DNA of 5,789 nucleotides from an uncultured Leucobacter sp. (GTDB lineage Bacteria > Actinomycetota > Actinomycetes > Actinomycetales > Microbacteriaceae): assembly GCA_937872275.1 (NCBI GenBank), contig CALMSE010000333.1:1-5789 (forward strand). Reading direction: 5' to 3'. Both the position numbers and the translations under genes were made by a program. This document shows, in pieces, positions 1-5,323 of this stretch. The stretch's first letter is position 1. Each line of letters opens with the position of its first letter. The notes beneath the pieces are model-generated. The model ran no database searches and had not been told where the DNA came from. It saw only the letters and a list, made by a program, of their open reading frames with translations.

Positions 1-321
1 CCGGTCGAAGGGCAGCTCCTCCCCGTCCGCGAGCCGCACACGCCCCCGCTCGGCGTCGAGCCCGGCGACCGCCACACCGAGCCGTTCGGCCGCGGAGTGC
101 TCGGGGGCGGGCAGCCGGTGGGAGCTCATGTCGCCCGCGTCGGCGAGCGCGGCCTTCGAAAGAGCGGGCCGGCTGTAAGCCGCGTGGGGCTCGTCGCCGA
201 CGATCGTGAGCTCGCCGTCGAAGCCCGCGCGGCGCAGGGTCTCGGCGGCGGTGACGCCGGCGATCCCGCCGCCCGCGATGACGATGCGGCGGGGAGGCCG
301 AGACGAGGCGGCGACCGTCAT
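1..321 (-). CDS. FAD-dependent ferredoxin reductase, N-terminal part (runs off left edge)
   Basis: The first 107 residues of a ferredoxin reductase that would pass electrons from NAD(P)H through FAD to the neighbouring ferredoxin and on to the P450. After a short basic leader comes a beta strand and the FAD-binding glycine motif GGGIAG (residues 17-22), then a second strand ending in VGDE (41-44). Next is the stretch YSRPALSK (49-56), which matches the xYxRPxLSK signature of putidaredoxin-reductase/rubredoxin-reductase-type flavoproteins. The NAD-binding and C-terminal domains (about 300 further residues) lie beyond position 1. The ATG at 321-319 overlaps the ferredoxin stop codon as ATGA, so translation is probably coupled and the two proteins made together. 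The family is secure; the pairing with the P450 at 1803-2981 is inferred from proximity. Confidence 0.93.
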   Translation of the reverse strand, partial: MTVAASSRPPRRIVIAGGGIAGVTAAETLRRAGFDGELTIVGDEPHAAYSRPALSKAALADAGDMSSHRLPAPEHSAAERLGVAVAGLDAERGRVRLADGEELPFDR

Positions 322-506
322 GCGAGCCGCAGCGCCGCGACCGGGCACACGCGCACCGCGTCCCGCGCGGCGTCGAGTTCGGCGCCCTCCACCTCGATGA
401 CGTCGAGCACCAGCTCGCCGTCGTCGTCCAGGTGCATGAGCCGCGGCGCGGCCTCCTCGCACAGCCCGTGCCCCTCGCAGCGGGGCCGATCCAGCTCGAT
501 CCTCAT
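318..506 (-). CDS. Small [3Fe-4S]-type ferredoxin of a P450 system
   Basis: A 62-residue ferredoxin, the one-electron shuttle between the reductase encoded next to it and a cytochrome P450. The cluster-binding pattern is Cys10-x2-His13-x2-Cys16 and a distant Cys54-Pro55, the arrangement of the single-cluster ferredoxins that accompany many actinobacterial P450s. His stands where a fourth cysteine would be in a [4Fe-4S] protein, so a [3Fe-4S] cluster is most likely. The chain is very acidic, with an Asp/Glu-rich middle suited to docking on a basic P450 face. The start at 506-504 is chosen because AAGGAG (520-515) sits 8 bases upstream. An in-frame ATG at 548-546 would add 14 residues but has no ribosome site and lies beyond the usual family start. 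It overlaps the reductase by 4 bases and is divergent from the LysR-type gene. Confidence 0.92.
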   Translation of the reverse strand: MRIELDRPRCEGHGLCEEAAPRLMHLDDDGELVLDVIEVEGAELDAARDAVRVCPVAALRLA

Positions 507-514
507 CTCGTCCA

Positions 515-520
515 CTCCTT
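515..520 (-). promoter_or_regulatory. Ribosome binding site of the ferredoxin gene
   Basis: Minus-strand AAGGAG, 8 bases before the ATG at 506-504. It decides the start over the in-frame ATG at 548, which has no such site. Confidence 0.8.
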
Positions 521-571
521 CTTCGCCGCGGGCACGAGGTCCCGGCACGCAGCCGTCATCCGTCTCCCGTC

Positions 572-601
572 ACCGTAGGCAGCCCCCGCAATCTTCGTCA
601 A
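572..601 (-). promoter_or_regulatory. Candidate promoter of the ferredoxin-reductase operon
   Basis: On the minus strand, a -35-like TTGACG (601-596) and a -10-like TACGGT (577-572) are separated by 18 bases. The -10 fits the actinobacterial TANNNT pattern. Transcription would begin near 565, leaving a leader of about 60 bases before the ferredoxin ATG. The -35 overlaps the ATTCATTTGA element and the LysR-box-like palindrome at 598-610, consistent with control by the divergent LysR-type protein. This is a pattern match only. Confidence 0.5.
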
Positions 602-610
602 ATGAATTGA
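598..610. promoter_or_regulatory. Probable LysR-type operator in the divergent intergenic region
   Basis: TCAAATGAATTGA is an interrupted palindrome (TCAA-N5-TTGA, 10 of 12 arm positions symmetric). It has the T-N11-A spacing typical of LysR-family binding sites. It lies in an A/T-rich patch between the regulator and the ferredoxin gene and overlaps the candidate -35 of the latter. Ten of its bases (598-607) recur in reverse orientation at 1703-1712 before the P450 gene. A further inverted repeat, TGAA-N9-TTCA (608-624), abuts it and may be a second half of the regulatory site. That this regulator binds here is inference. Confidence 0.5.
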
Positions 611-613
611 ATG

Positions 614-619
614 TATGAT
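614..619 (+). promoter_or_regulatory. Possible -10 element for the LysR-type gene
   Basis: TATGAT matches five of six positions of the -10 consensus, but no good -35 lies 16-18 bases upstream, as expected for an activator-dependent or autoregulated promoter. It would start transcription near 626, leaving about 60 bases of leader before the ATG at 687. Initiation here would exclude the earlier ATGs at 615 and 624 as starts. Weak evidence. Confidence 0.25.
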
Positions 620-675
620 TTTCATGCACGATACGAATACAGGGAGAGACGCGGATTCCCTCCCGAGACCGGAAC

Positions 676-679
676 GAGG
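676..679 (+). promoter_or_regulatory. Ribosome binding site of the LysR-type gene
   Basis: GAGG within AACGAGG, 7 bases before the ATG at 687. The same AACGAGG wording precedes the P450 start at 1803. It decides the start at 687 over the ATGs at 615 and 624. Confidence 0.6.
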
Positions 680-686
680 CGCCCCC

Positions 687-1679
687 ATGACCGAGCCCGG
701 CAACCCCGGCACCCATCCGGGTTCCGGCGCCGATACCGCGGTCGGCCCCGGCCCCGGAGCCGACCGCGGACTGACCGCCCTCTCCTCGATCGACCTCAAC
801 CTGCTGGTCCCGCTGCTCGCCCTGCTCGAGGAGCGCTCCGTCACGCGCGCCGCGACCCGCGTGCGGCTCTCTCAGCCCGCGATGAGCCACGCCCTGCGCC
901 GCCTGCGGCAGCTGCTCGGCGACGAGCTGCTCGTGCGCCAGGGGGGATCGATGATCCTCACCCCGCGCGCCGAGTCCCTGCTCGCCCCGGTGCGGCGGGC
1001 GCTGAACGAATCCTCCCGCGCCCTGAACCGCACGGCCTTCGACCCGGCGACCGACGATCGCACGGTCACCGTCGCCCTCACCACCAGCACGGCCTTCGTC
1101 TTCGGGCCGCTGCTCCGCGCCATGCTCGACGAGCACGCCCCGCGCATGACCCTGCGCCTGCGCACCGGCGACATGACCTCGCCCTCGATCTTCACCGCAG
1201 ACGGCGTCGACGCCGTGCTGCTCACCGAGGGGCTGCACTCGCCCCATCCCCGCGAGCGCCTCTACGACGACCGCTGGGTGGTGCTGGCCTCCCCCGGCAT
1301 CCCGAAGGATCGCACCGCACTCGAGCTGCTCGGCCAGGAGCGCCACATCCGCTTCGAGGCCACGGGAATGCAGCTGCGACCCTATGAGCTGCTCGAGCGC
1401 GAGGGCGTCGCGTACCGGGTGGGGGAGACGGTCTCCGACTACATCCTGATCCCGCACTTCCTCCGCGAGACCCGCGGGGTCGGCCTGCACCGCTTCCAGG
1501 TGGCGAGCCTCTTCGTGCAGCGCGACGGGCTGCGCATGCTCGACTTCCCCTTCCCGATCGCCCCGCTCGGCATCGACGTGGTCTGGAACCCGTGGCTCTC
1601 CGACGACGACTACCGGGACTGGCTGAGGCGGCTCATGCTCGACGCCGCGGCGCCGCTCCGCGAGCGCATTCATTCCTGA
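687..1679 (+). CDS. LysR-family transcriptional regulator
   Basis: A 330-residue LysR-type regulator, probably controlling the P450 gene downstream and the divergent ferredoxin-reductase genes in response to an aromatic or related effector. The N-terminal winged helix-turn-helix spans about residues 34-95. It has the usual order: DLNLL, then SVTRAATRVRLSQPAMSHAL as recognition region, then LRQLLGDELLVR and a TPRAE turn before the linker helix. The rest is a periplasmic-binding-like effector domain, with its first strand near TVTVALTTS. NodD/LinR/PcpR-type regulators share the MSHALRRLR wording. The start at 687 follows GAGG (676-679) at 7 bases. The ATGs at 615 and 624 have no ribosome site and lie in the regulatory patch. 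The first 33 residues are Gly/Pro-rich and probably disordered, longer than usual for the family. The family call is firm; the targets and effector are inferred. Confidence 0.95.
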   Translation: MTEPGNPGTHPGSGADTAVGPGPGADRGLTALSSIDLNLLVPLLALLEERSVTRAATRVRLSQPAMSHALRRLRQLLGDELLVRQGGSMILTPRAESLLAPVRRALNESSRALNRTAFDPATDDRTVTVALTTSTAFVFGPLLRAMLDEHAPRMTLRLRTGDMTSPSIFTADGVDAVLLTEGLHSPHPRERLYDDRWVVLASPGIPKDRTALELLGQERHIRFEATGMQLRPYELLEREGVAYRVGETVSDYILIPHFLRETRGVGLHRFQVASLFVQRDGLRMLDFPFPIAPLGIDVVWNPWLSDDDYRDWLRRLMLDAAAPLRERIHS

Positions 1680-1682
1680 CAC

Positions 1683-1714
1683 GAATGCACAAGATTCAAA
1701 GCATTCATTTGAAG
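1683..1714. promoter_or_regulatory. Palindromic A/T-rich regulatory patch before the P450 gene
   Basis: Two overlapping inverted repeats lie just after the LysR-type stop codon: GAATGC-N12-GCATTC (1683-1706) and TTCAAA-N7-TTTGAA (1695-1713), both with perfect arms. The stretch ATTCATTTGA (1703-1712) is the reverse complement of 598-607 in front of the regulator. It is followed by AG, giving a -35-like TTGAAG (1709-1714), as it is followed by CG (TTGACG) at the ferredoxin promoter. No convincing -10 follows at 16-19 bases, so the P450 promoter is probably weak and activator-dependent. A second -35-like TTGACT is at 1732-1737, also without a clear -10. Binding by the regulator encoded at 687-1679 is inferred. 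Confidence 0.5.
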
Positions 1715-1789
1715 CATGTCGATCGCTCGGATTGACTGGAATCGTCCGAGGCGCCGAAGTCTCGGAGCCTTCCGATATCCCCGACGAAC

Positions 1790-1793
1790 GAGG
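1790..1793 (+). promoter_or_regulatory. Ribosome binding site of the P450 gene
   Basis: GAGG within AACGAGG, 9 bases before the ATG at 1803. It supports that start over the in-frame ATG at 1716, which sits in the operator patch without a ribosome site and would add 29 basic residues foreign to this family. Confidence 0.55.
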
Positions 1794-1802
1794 TTCACCG
1801 AC

Positions 1803-2981
1803 ATGCCCACTGCGACGATGCAGAGCTCTTCCATCGACATCTGGTCCGACGAGGTGCTCGGCGACCCCTACCCGGCCTTCACCGAACTGCGCGAGCAGGC
1901 CGCCGCCGTCTTCCTCGAGGCGCGCGACGTCTGGGTGCTCACACGCTACGACGCCATCCGCGAGGCGCTCTCCGACTGGGAGTCGTTCAGCTCGACCAGG
2001 GTCGCGTTCAACCCGCAGATGAACGAGGTGCTCACCGGAACGACGCTCGCGAGCGATCCCCCGCTGCACACGTCGCTCCGCGCCACCCTCAGCGAGAACC
2101 TCACCCCCCGTGCACTGCGCGGGCTCAAGGTGCAGATCGACGAGAAGGCCGACCGCATCGTCGCCGAGCTGGTGGATCGCGGATCCTTCGACGGGGTCGA
2201 GGATCTCGCCCGCGAGCTCCCGCTGCAGGTCGTGCTCGACCTCATCGGCGTGCAGGGCGAGGTGCGCGAGAAGATCCTCGGCTGGGGGGCGGCCGCGTTC
2301 AACCTGCTCGGCCCGATGAACGAGCGCGCGCAGGCCAGCTTCCCGCTCGCCGGCGAGCTCTTCGAGTGGACCCACGGCATGGAGGGCGACAAGCTCGCCG
2401 AGGGCTCCATCGGGCGCGCCATCTTCGACGCGGGCGAGCGCGGCGACATCCCGAAGGAGCTGTGCGGCCACATCATCCACCAGTACCTCGCCGCCGGCAT
2501 GGACACGACGATCGGCTCGATCGCCAACGCGATCCGGCTGCTCGGCGAGCACCCCGACCAGTTCGCCCGGCTCAAGGCGGATCCCTCGCTGATCCCGGCG
2601 GCCTTCAACGAGACCCTCCGCTACGAGGCGCTGCTCCACGCGCAGGGCCGCGGCACCACCCGGGACGTCGAGGTCGACGGCGCCGTCATCCCCGCCGGCT
2701 CGCAGGTGGGGGTGCTGCTCTACGCGGGCAACCGGGATCCGCGCCACTACGAGGATCCCGACGAGTTCCGCATCGAGCGCAACCCGATGGATCACCTCTC
2801 CTTCGGCTACGGCATCCACGGCTGCGCGGGCCAGGGGCTCGCGAAGCTCGAGGCGCATGCCGTGCTCGAAGCGCTGAGTCGCCGCGTCGAGGCGTACTCG
2901 GTCGGCGAGCCGACGGTCAAGCTCAACAACTCCAGCCGCGGGCTCGACACGCTGCCGGTGTTCGACGTCGTCGCGGCCTGA
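1803..2981 (+). CDS. Cytochrome P450 monooxygenase, CYP199-like
   Basis: A 392-residue soluble class I P450 that inserts one oxygen atom from O2 into an organic substrate, using electrons from the ferredoxin and reductase encoded at 1-506. All family landmarks are present: C-helix DPPLHTSLR (85-93), I-helix AGMDTT (231-236, with the Asp234-Thr235 proton-relay pair), K-helix ETLR (270-273) and the heme loop FGYGIHGCAG (334-343) with Cys341 as iron ligand. From memory, segments such as FNLLGPMNE and NNSSRGLDTLPV resemble the CYP199 family, which O-demethylates para-substituted benzoates, so an aryl-ether or aromatic substrate is plausible. However, the I-helix positions that I recall as Ser244/Ser247 in CYP199A4 are Gln227 and Ala230 here, so the substrate may not be a benzoate. 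The start at 1803 gives the usual length. The P450 call is certain; the subfamily and substrate are tentative. Confidence 0.97.
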   Translation: MPTATMQSSSIDIWSDEVLGDPYPAFTELREQAAAVFLEARDVWVLTRYDAIREALSDWESFSSTRVAFNPQMNEVLTGTTLASDPPLHTSLRATLSENLTPRALRGLKVQIDEKADRIVAELVDRGSFDGVEDLARELPLQVVLDLIGVQGEVREKILGWGAAAFNLLGPMNERAQASFPLAGELFEWTHGMEGDKLAEGSIGRAIFDAGERGDIPKELCGHIIHQYLAAGMDTTIGSIANAIRLLGEHPDQFARLKADPSLIPAAFNETLRYEALLHAQGRGTTRDVEVDGAVIPAGSQVGVLLYAGNRDPRHYEDPDEFRIERNPMDHLSFGYGIHGCAGQGLAKLEAHAVLEALSRRVEAYSVGEPTVKLNNSSRGLDTLPVFDVVAA

Positions 2982-2985
2982 GCCG

Positions 2986-3005
2986 GCGCAGGTGTCATCC
3001 TGCGC
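2986..3005 (+). terminator. Small hairpin after the P450 stop codon
   Basis: GCGCAGG (2986-2992) and CCTGCGC (2999-3005) form a perfect 7-base stem with a 6-base loop, beginning 4 bases after the P450 stop. No T-tract follows. It may act as a first terminator or as a 3' end stabiliser of the P450 message. Confidence 0.45.
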
Positions 3006-3040
3006 AGAGCCCGCCGGCCGCCTCGTCGGCCGCGCCACCG

Positions 3041-3125
3041 GTGCAGTTCAGCCGGGTGTAGGCGTTCTGCCGGTTGGATCCGCTGATTCTATCCGGCAGA
3101 ACGCCCACACCCGGCTGACGTGCAC
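3041..3125. terminator. Long inverted repeat between convergent genes, probable two-way terminator
   Basis: The arms at 3041-3073 and 3093-3125 are 33 bases each and match at 30 positions. Mismatches fall at arm positions 6, 7 and 20, and the 19-base loop (3074-3092) is A/T-richer than its surroundings. The element lies 59 bases after the P450 stop and 39 bases from the hydrolase stop, exactly where two transcripts meet. No T-tract follows on either strand, so it would be of the T-less type common in high-G+C actinobacteria. The stem is much longer than a normal terminator. An alternative is a small mobile or dispersed palindromic element, but no target-site duplication is visible at its edges. 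Confidence 0.65.
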
Positions 3126-3164
3126 GGGCATGCGTACGCACAGGCGGCGAGCAGCGACCAGGGA

Positions 3165-4169
3165 TCAGGCCCGCAGGAACTCCGCGATCTCGTCGAAGAC
3201 GACCGCGTACTCGGGCAGCTGCCCGAAGTGCTGCACGAAGCCGTGGGTCGCGCCCGCGCAGCGGCGCAGCGTCACGGGCACGCCGGCCTCCTCGAGCCGC
3301 GCGGCGTAGGCCTCGCCCTCGTCGCGCAGCGGATCGTACTCTGCCGTGACGACGAGCGCGGGCGGCAGCCCCGAGAGGTCGGCGCGCGTGATGGGCGAGA
3401 CGCGCGGATCCGCCGGATCCGCCCCGCTCTCGAGGTAGAAGGCGTTGTGCGGCGCGAGCGCCACCGTCTCGAGCCCGTAGCCGACGGCGTTCTCGCGCAG
3501 CGAGGCGTAGCGCGGCTCGTCGGGGTCGAAAGCGAAGTCGAGGTCGACCGAGGGGTAGAGCAGCACCTGATGGGTGATGCGGTCGAAGCCCTCGTCGTGC
3601 GCCCGCCCGGTGAGCGCCGCGACGAAGTTGCCGCCCGAGCTGTCGCCCGCGAGCGCGAGCCGCTCACCGCTCCAGCCGAGCCGAGCTGCGTGATCCGCCG
3701 CCCAGCGCACCGCCGCGTAGCAGTCCTCGAGCCCGGCGGGGAACGCCGCCTCGGGCGCGAGCCGGTAGCCGACCGAGAGCACCGCCCAGTCGCCGCCGAG
3801 CGCCTGCGCGAGCGAGCGCGCGATCGCGTCGTGGGTCTCGAGGCTGCCCGAGAAGAAGGCTCCGCCGTGCAGGTAGACGACGAGGCCGCTCGCGGGAGAA
3901 GCCGGAGCAGCCGGAGCAGCCGGAGAAGCCGGAGAAGCCGGAGCGGCGGAGGGAGCAGGATCGGCGTCCCGGTACCACCGCAGCGGCACCTCCCCCACGG
4001 CGGTGGAGGCCACCAGATCCTCGACCACGGCGACCGGCAGGCGATCCGCCGGAGCGGGCAGGTGCGCCTCGCCCATCGCGCGCCACGCGGCCGCGTCGAC
4101 CGGCGAGCCGTCCGACGGCGGCAGCGTCTCGAGGAAGCCCGCGATCACGGGATGCACGGGCACGGTCAC
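3165..4169 (-). CDS. HSL-family alpha/beta-hydrolase (esterase)
   Basis: A 334-residue carboxylesterase-like enzyme of the hormone-sensitive-lipase group (alpha/beta-hydrolase fold 3), probably cytoplasmic as no signal peptide is seen. The oxyanion loop HGGAF (101-105) precedes the nucleophile motif GDSSGG (175-180) with Ser177. Asp279 in EYDPLRDE and His309 in GATHGF complete the triad. The likely start is GTG at 4169-4167, overlapping the monooxygenase stop as GTGA. In-frame GTGs at 4163, 4157 and 4148 are alternatives, and a GGGGG run 7 bases before 4163 makes that one credible. An open frame extends to 4400 but has no reason to be used. Odd feature: residues 71-95, between two core strands, are an Ala/Pro/Ser linker encoded by 9-base repeats. 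In the operon it would hydrolyse an ester substrate or product of the monooxygenase pathway; the substrate is unknown. Confidence 0.93.
   Translation of the reverse strand: MTVPVHPVIAGFLETLPPSDGSPVDAAAWRAMGEAHLPAPADRLPVAVVEDLVASTAVGEVPLRWYRDADPAPSAAPASPASPAAPAAPASPASGLVVYLHGGAFFSGSLETHDAIARSLAQALGGDWAVLSVGYRLAPEAAFPAGLEDCYAAVRWAADHAARLGWSGERLALAGDSSGGNFVAALTGRAHDEGFDRITHQVLLYPSVDLDFAFDPDEPRYASLRENAVGYGLETVALAPHNAFYLESGADPADPRVSPITRADLSGLPPALVVTAEYDPLRDEGEAYAARLEEAGVPVTLRRCAGATHGFVQHFGQLPEYAVVFDEIAEFLRA
3892..3954 (-). repeat. 9-base tandem repeat inside the esterase gene
   Basis: Seven contiguous 9-base units. On the plus strand the middle five are GCCGGAG followed by CA, CA, AA, AA and CG; the outer units at 3892-3900 and 3946-3954 are more degenerate. 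In the minus-strand reading frame the units encode repeats of Ser/Ala-Pro-Ala, forming the linker at residues about 71-95. The unit is a multiple of three, so gain or loss of copies would keep the frame. Confidence 0.85.
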
Positions 4170-5281
4170 GCCCCCGTCGTCGAGCCAAGCTCTCCGGGCT
4201 TCTGCCCCGGGAAGACCGTATTGACCTCTTCCTCGCTCCAGCCCTGCCGCGAGAGCCGCTGCAGCTCGTCGGTCATCGGCTTCCGCACGGCCTGGTACTG
4301 CGCGAGCGCCTCCGCCACCGACGGGGCGGCGGCGAGGCAGTCGGCGAGGGTGCCGGCGTCGAGGATCGCGGAGTTCGCACCCTGCCCCTGGTGGTGGCAC
4401 ATGGCGTGGGCCGCGTCGCCGACGAGCACGACCGAGTCGGAGTGCCAGGTGTCGATCGGGTCGATGTCGTAGACGGCGCGCACGTTGACGATGCCCATGT
4501 CGAGGTCGCGCGTGGTCGCCACGATCCGCTCGTCGAAGCCCTCGACCGTGCGCAGCATGTCCTCCTTCGTCACCTGCGGGTTCGGGGTGCTGTCGGGGTC
4601 GAGCGCCGTGATGTCGAAGGAGATCTGCCCCCGGTGCAGCAGCGGCAGGAAGTAGACCTTCGTGCCGTGGCCCAGGTACATGCGCAGCTTGTCGTCGATC
4701 GGCAGCCCGTGCGTCGCCTGGGCGTCGATCACCGCGCGATACGCGTGCTCACCCGCGAAGACCGGGCCGGCGGTGCTGAAGAGCTGCTCGCGCACGCGGG
4801 AGCGGATCCCGTCGGCGCCGATCACGAGGTCGGCCGTGGCGGTGGCGCCGTTCGCGAAGCTCAGCACGGCCGAGTCGCCGCGATCCTCGATGCCCTCGAG
4901 CCGGTGCCCGGTGCGCACCATGCCCTCGGGCAGCACCCCGACGAGCGCGTCGAGGAAGTCGCCGCGGTGCACGAAGCGGGTGGTGAGCCCGTAGGCCTCC
5001 TTCTCGGGCCACTCCTCCTCGGCGATCCGATGGCCGGTCGCGGTGAGGATCTCGAAGGACTCGCTCGGCGAGGTGACCCGCTCGATCGCGTCGAGGATCC
5101 CCCACCTGCGGAACTGGTCGAGCGAGGAGGGCCGCAGCCCGATGCCGGCGCCGACCTCCTTGAGCTCCTGCGCCTGCTCGTAGACGGTGACGTTCGCGCC
5201 GAGGTTGCTGAGCGCCTTCGCGGTCGATGCGCCCGCGTAGCCGGAGCCGACGACGGCGATGTTCAGGCCGGTGATATCCAT
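4166..5281 (-). CDS. Group A FAD-dependent aromatic monooxygenase
   Basis: A 371-residue single-component flavoprotein hydroxylase, of the type that uses NAD(P)H, O2 and FAD to hydroxylate (or decarboxylate and hydroxylate) an activated aromatic or heteroaromatic ring. The N-terminal Rossmann strand has GSGYAG (12-17) and Glu35 at the end of strand 2 for the FAD ribose. The DG motif is DLVIGADGIRSRVR (151-164) and the GD motif VVLVGDAAHAM (284-294). The layout resembles salicylate hydroxylase and 6-hydroxynicotinate 3-monooxygenase. Oddly, the Pro normally found four residues after the GD-motif His (usual GDAAHxxxPxxGQG) is His296, giving HAMCHHQGQGAN. AAGGA (5293-5289) lies 7 bases before the ATG, supporting the start. 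The C-terminus overlaps the esterase start by 4 bases. The family is secure; the substrate is unknown. Confidence 0.94.
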   Translation of the reverse strand: MDITGLNIAVVGSGYAGASTAKALSNLGANVTVYEQAQELKEVGAGIGLRPSSLDQFRRWGILDAIERVTSPSESFEILTATGHRIAEEEWPEKEAYGLTTRFVHRGDFLDALVGVLPEGMVRTGHRLEGIEDRGDSAVLSFANGATATADLVIGADGIRSRVREQLFSTAGPVFAGEHAYRAVIDAQATHGLPIDDKLRMYLGHGTKVYFLPLLHRGQISFDITALDPDSTPNPQVTKEDMLRTVEGFDERIVATTRDLDMGIVNVRAVYDIDPIDTWHSDSVVLVGDAAHAMCHHQGQGANSAILDAGTLADCLAAAPSVAEALAQYQAVRKPMTDELQRLSRQGWSEEEVNTVFPGQKPGELGSTTGA

Positions 5282-5323
5282 GTTCGCGTCCTTGCTGTGA
5301 TCTGGGGTGGGTGCCGGCGGCGC

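Noticed and set aside
615..686. Extended LysR start at ATG 615 or 624
   Set aside because: There is no ribosome site, and both lie within the candidate -10 and operator region. ATG 687 has GAGG at 7 bases.
1732..1760. TTGACT at 1732-1737 as the -35 of a P450 promoter
   Set aside because: No TANNNT-like -10 lies 16-19 bases downstream.
1716..1802. Extended P450 start at ATG 1716
   Set aside because: There is no ribosome site. The start lies in the palindromic regulatory patch, and the 29 extra residues are strongly basic and unlike P450 N-termini. ATG 1803 has AACGAGG upstream and gives normal length.
570..3038. A very long open frame on the minus strand, antisense to the LysR-type and P450 genes
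   Set aside because: It is a by-product of third-position G/C bias opposite two clearly real genes. Its product is repetitive Arg/Gly/Glu/Val-rich sequence with no recognisable domain and no ribosome site.
3041..3125. The long inverted repeat as ends of an insertion sequence or MITE
   Set aside because: The loop is only 19 bases, no transposase remnant is present and no direct duplication flanks the arms. Position between convergent stop codons favours a terminator, although a dispersed element cannot be excluded without a genome search.
3131..3140. Perfect 10-base palindrome TGCGTACGCA near the esterase stop
   Set aside because: Too short and without spacing or context to support a function. 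It lies after the end of both convergent genes.
4170..4400. Esterase frame extended to an ATG at 4400
   Set aside because: The extension overlaps over 200 bases of conserved monooxygenase coding sequence and is Arg/Pro/Gly-rich without family similarity.
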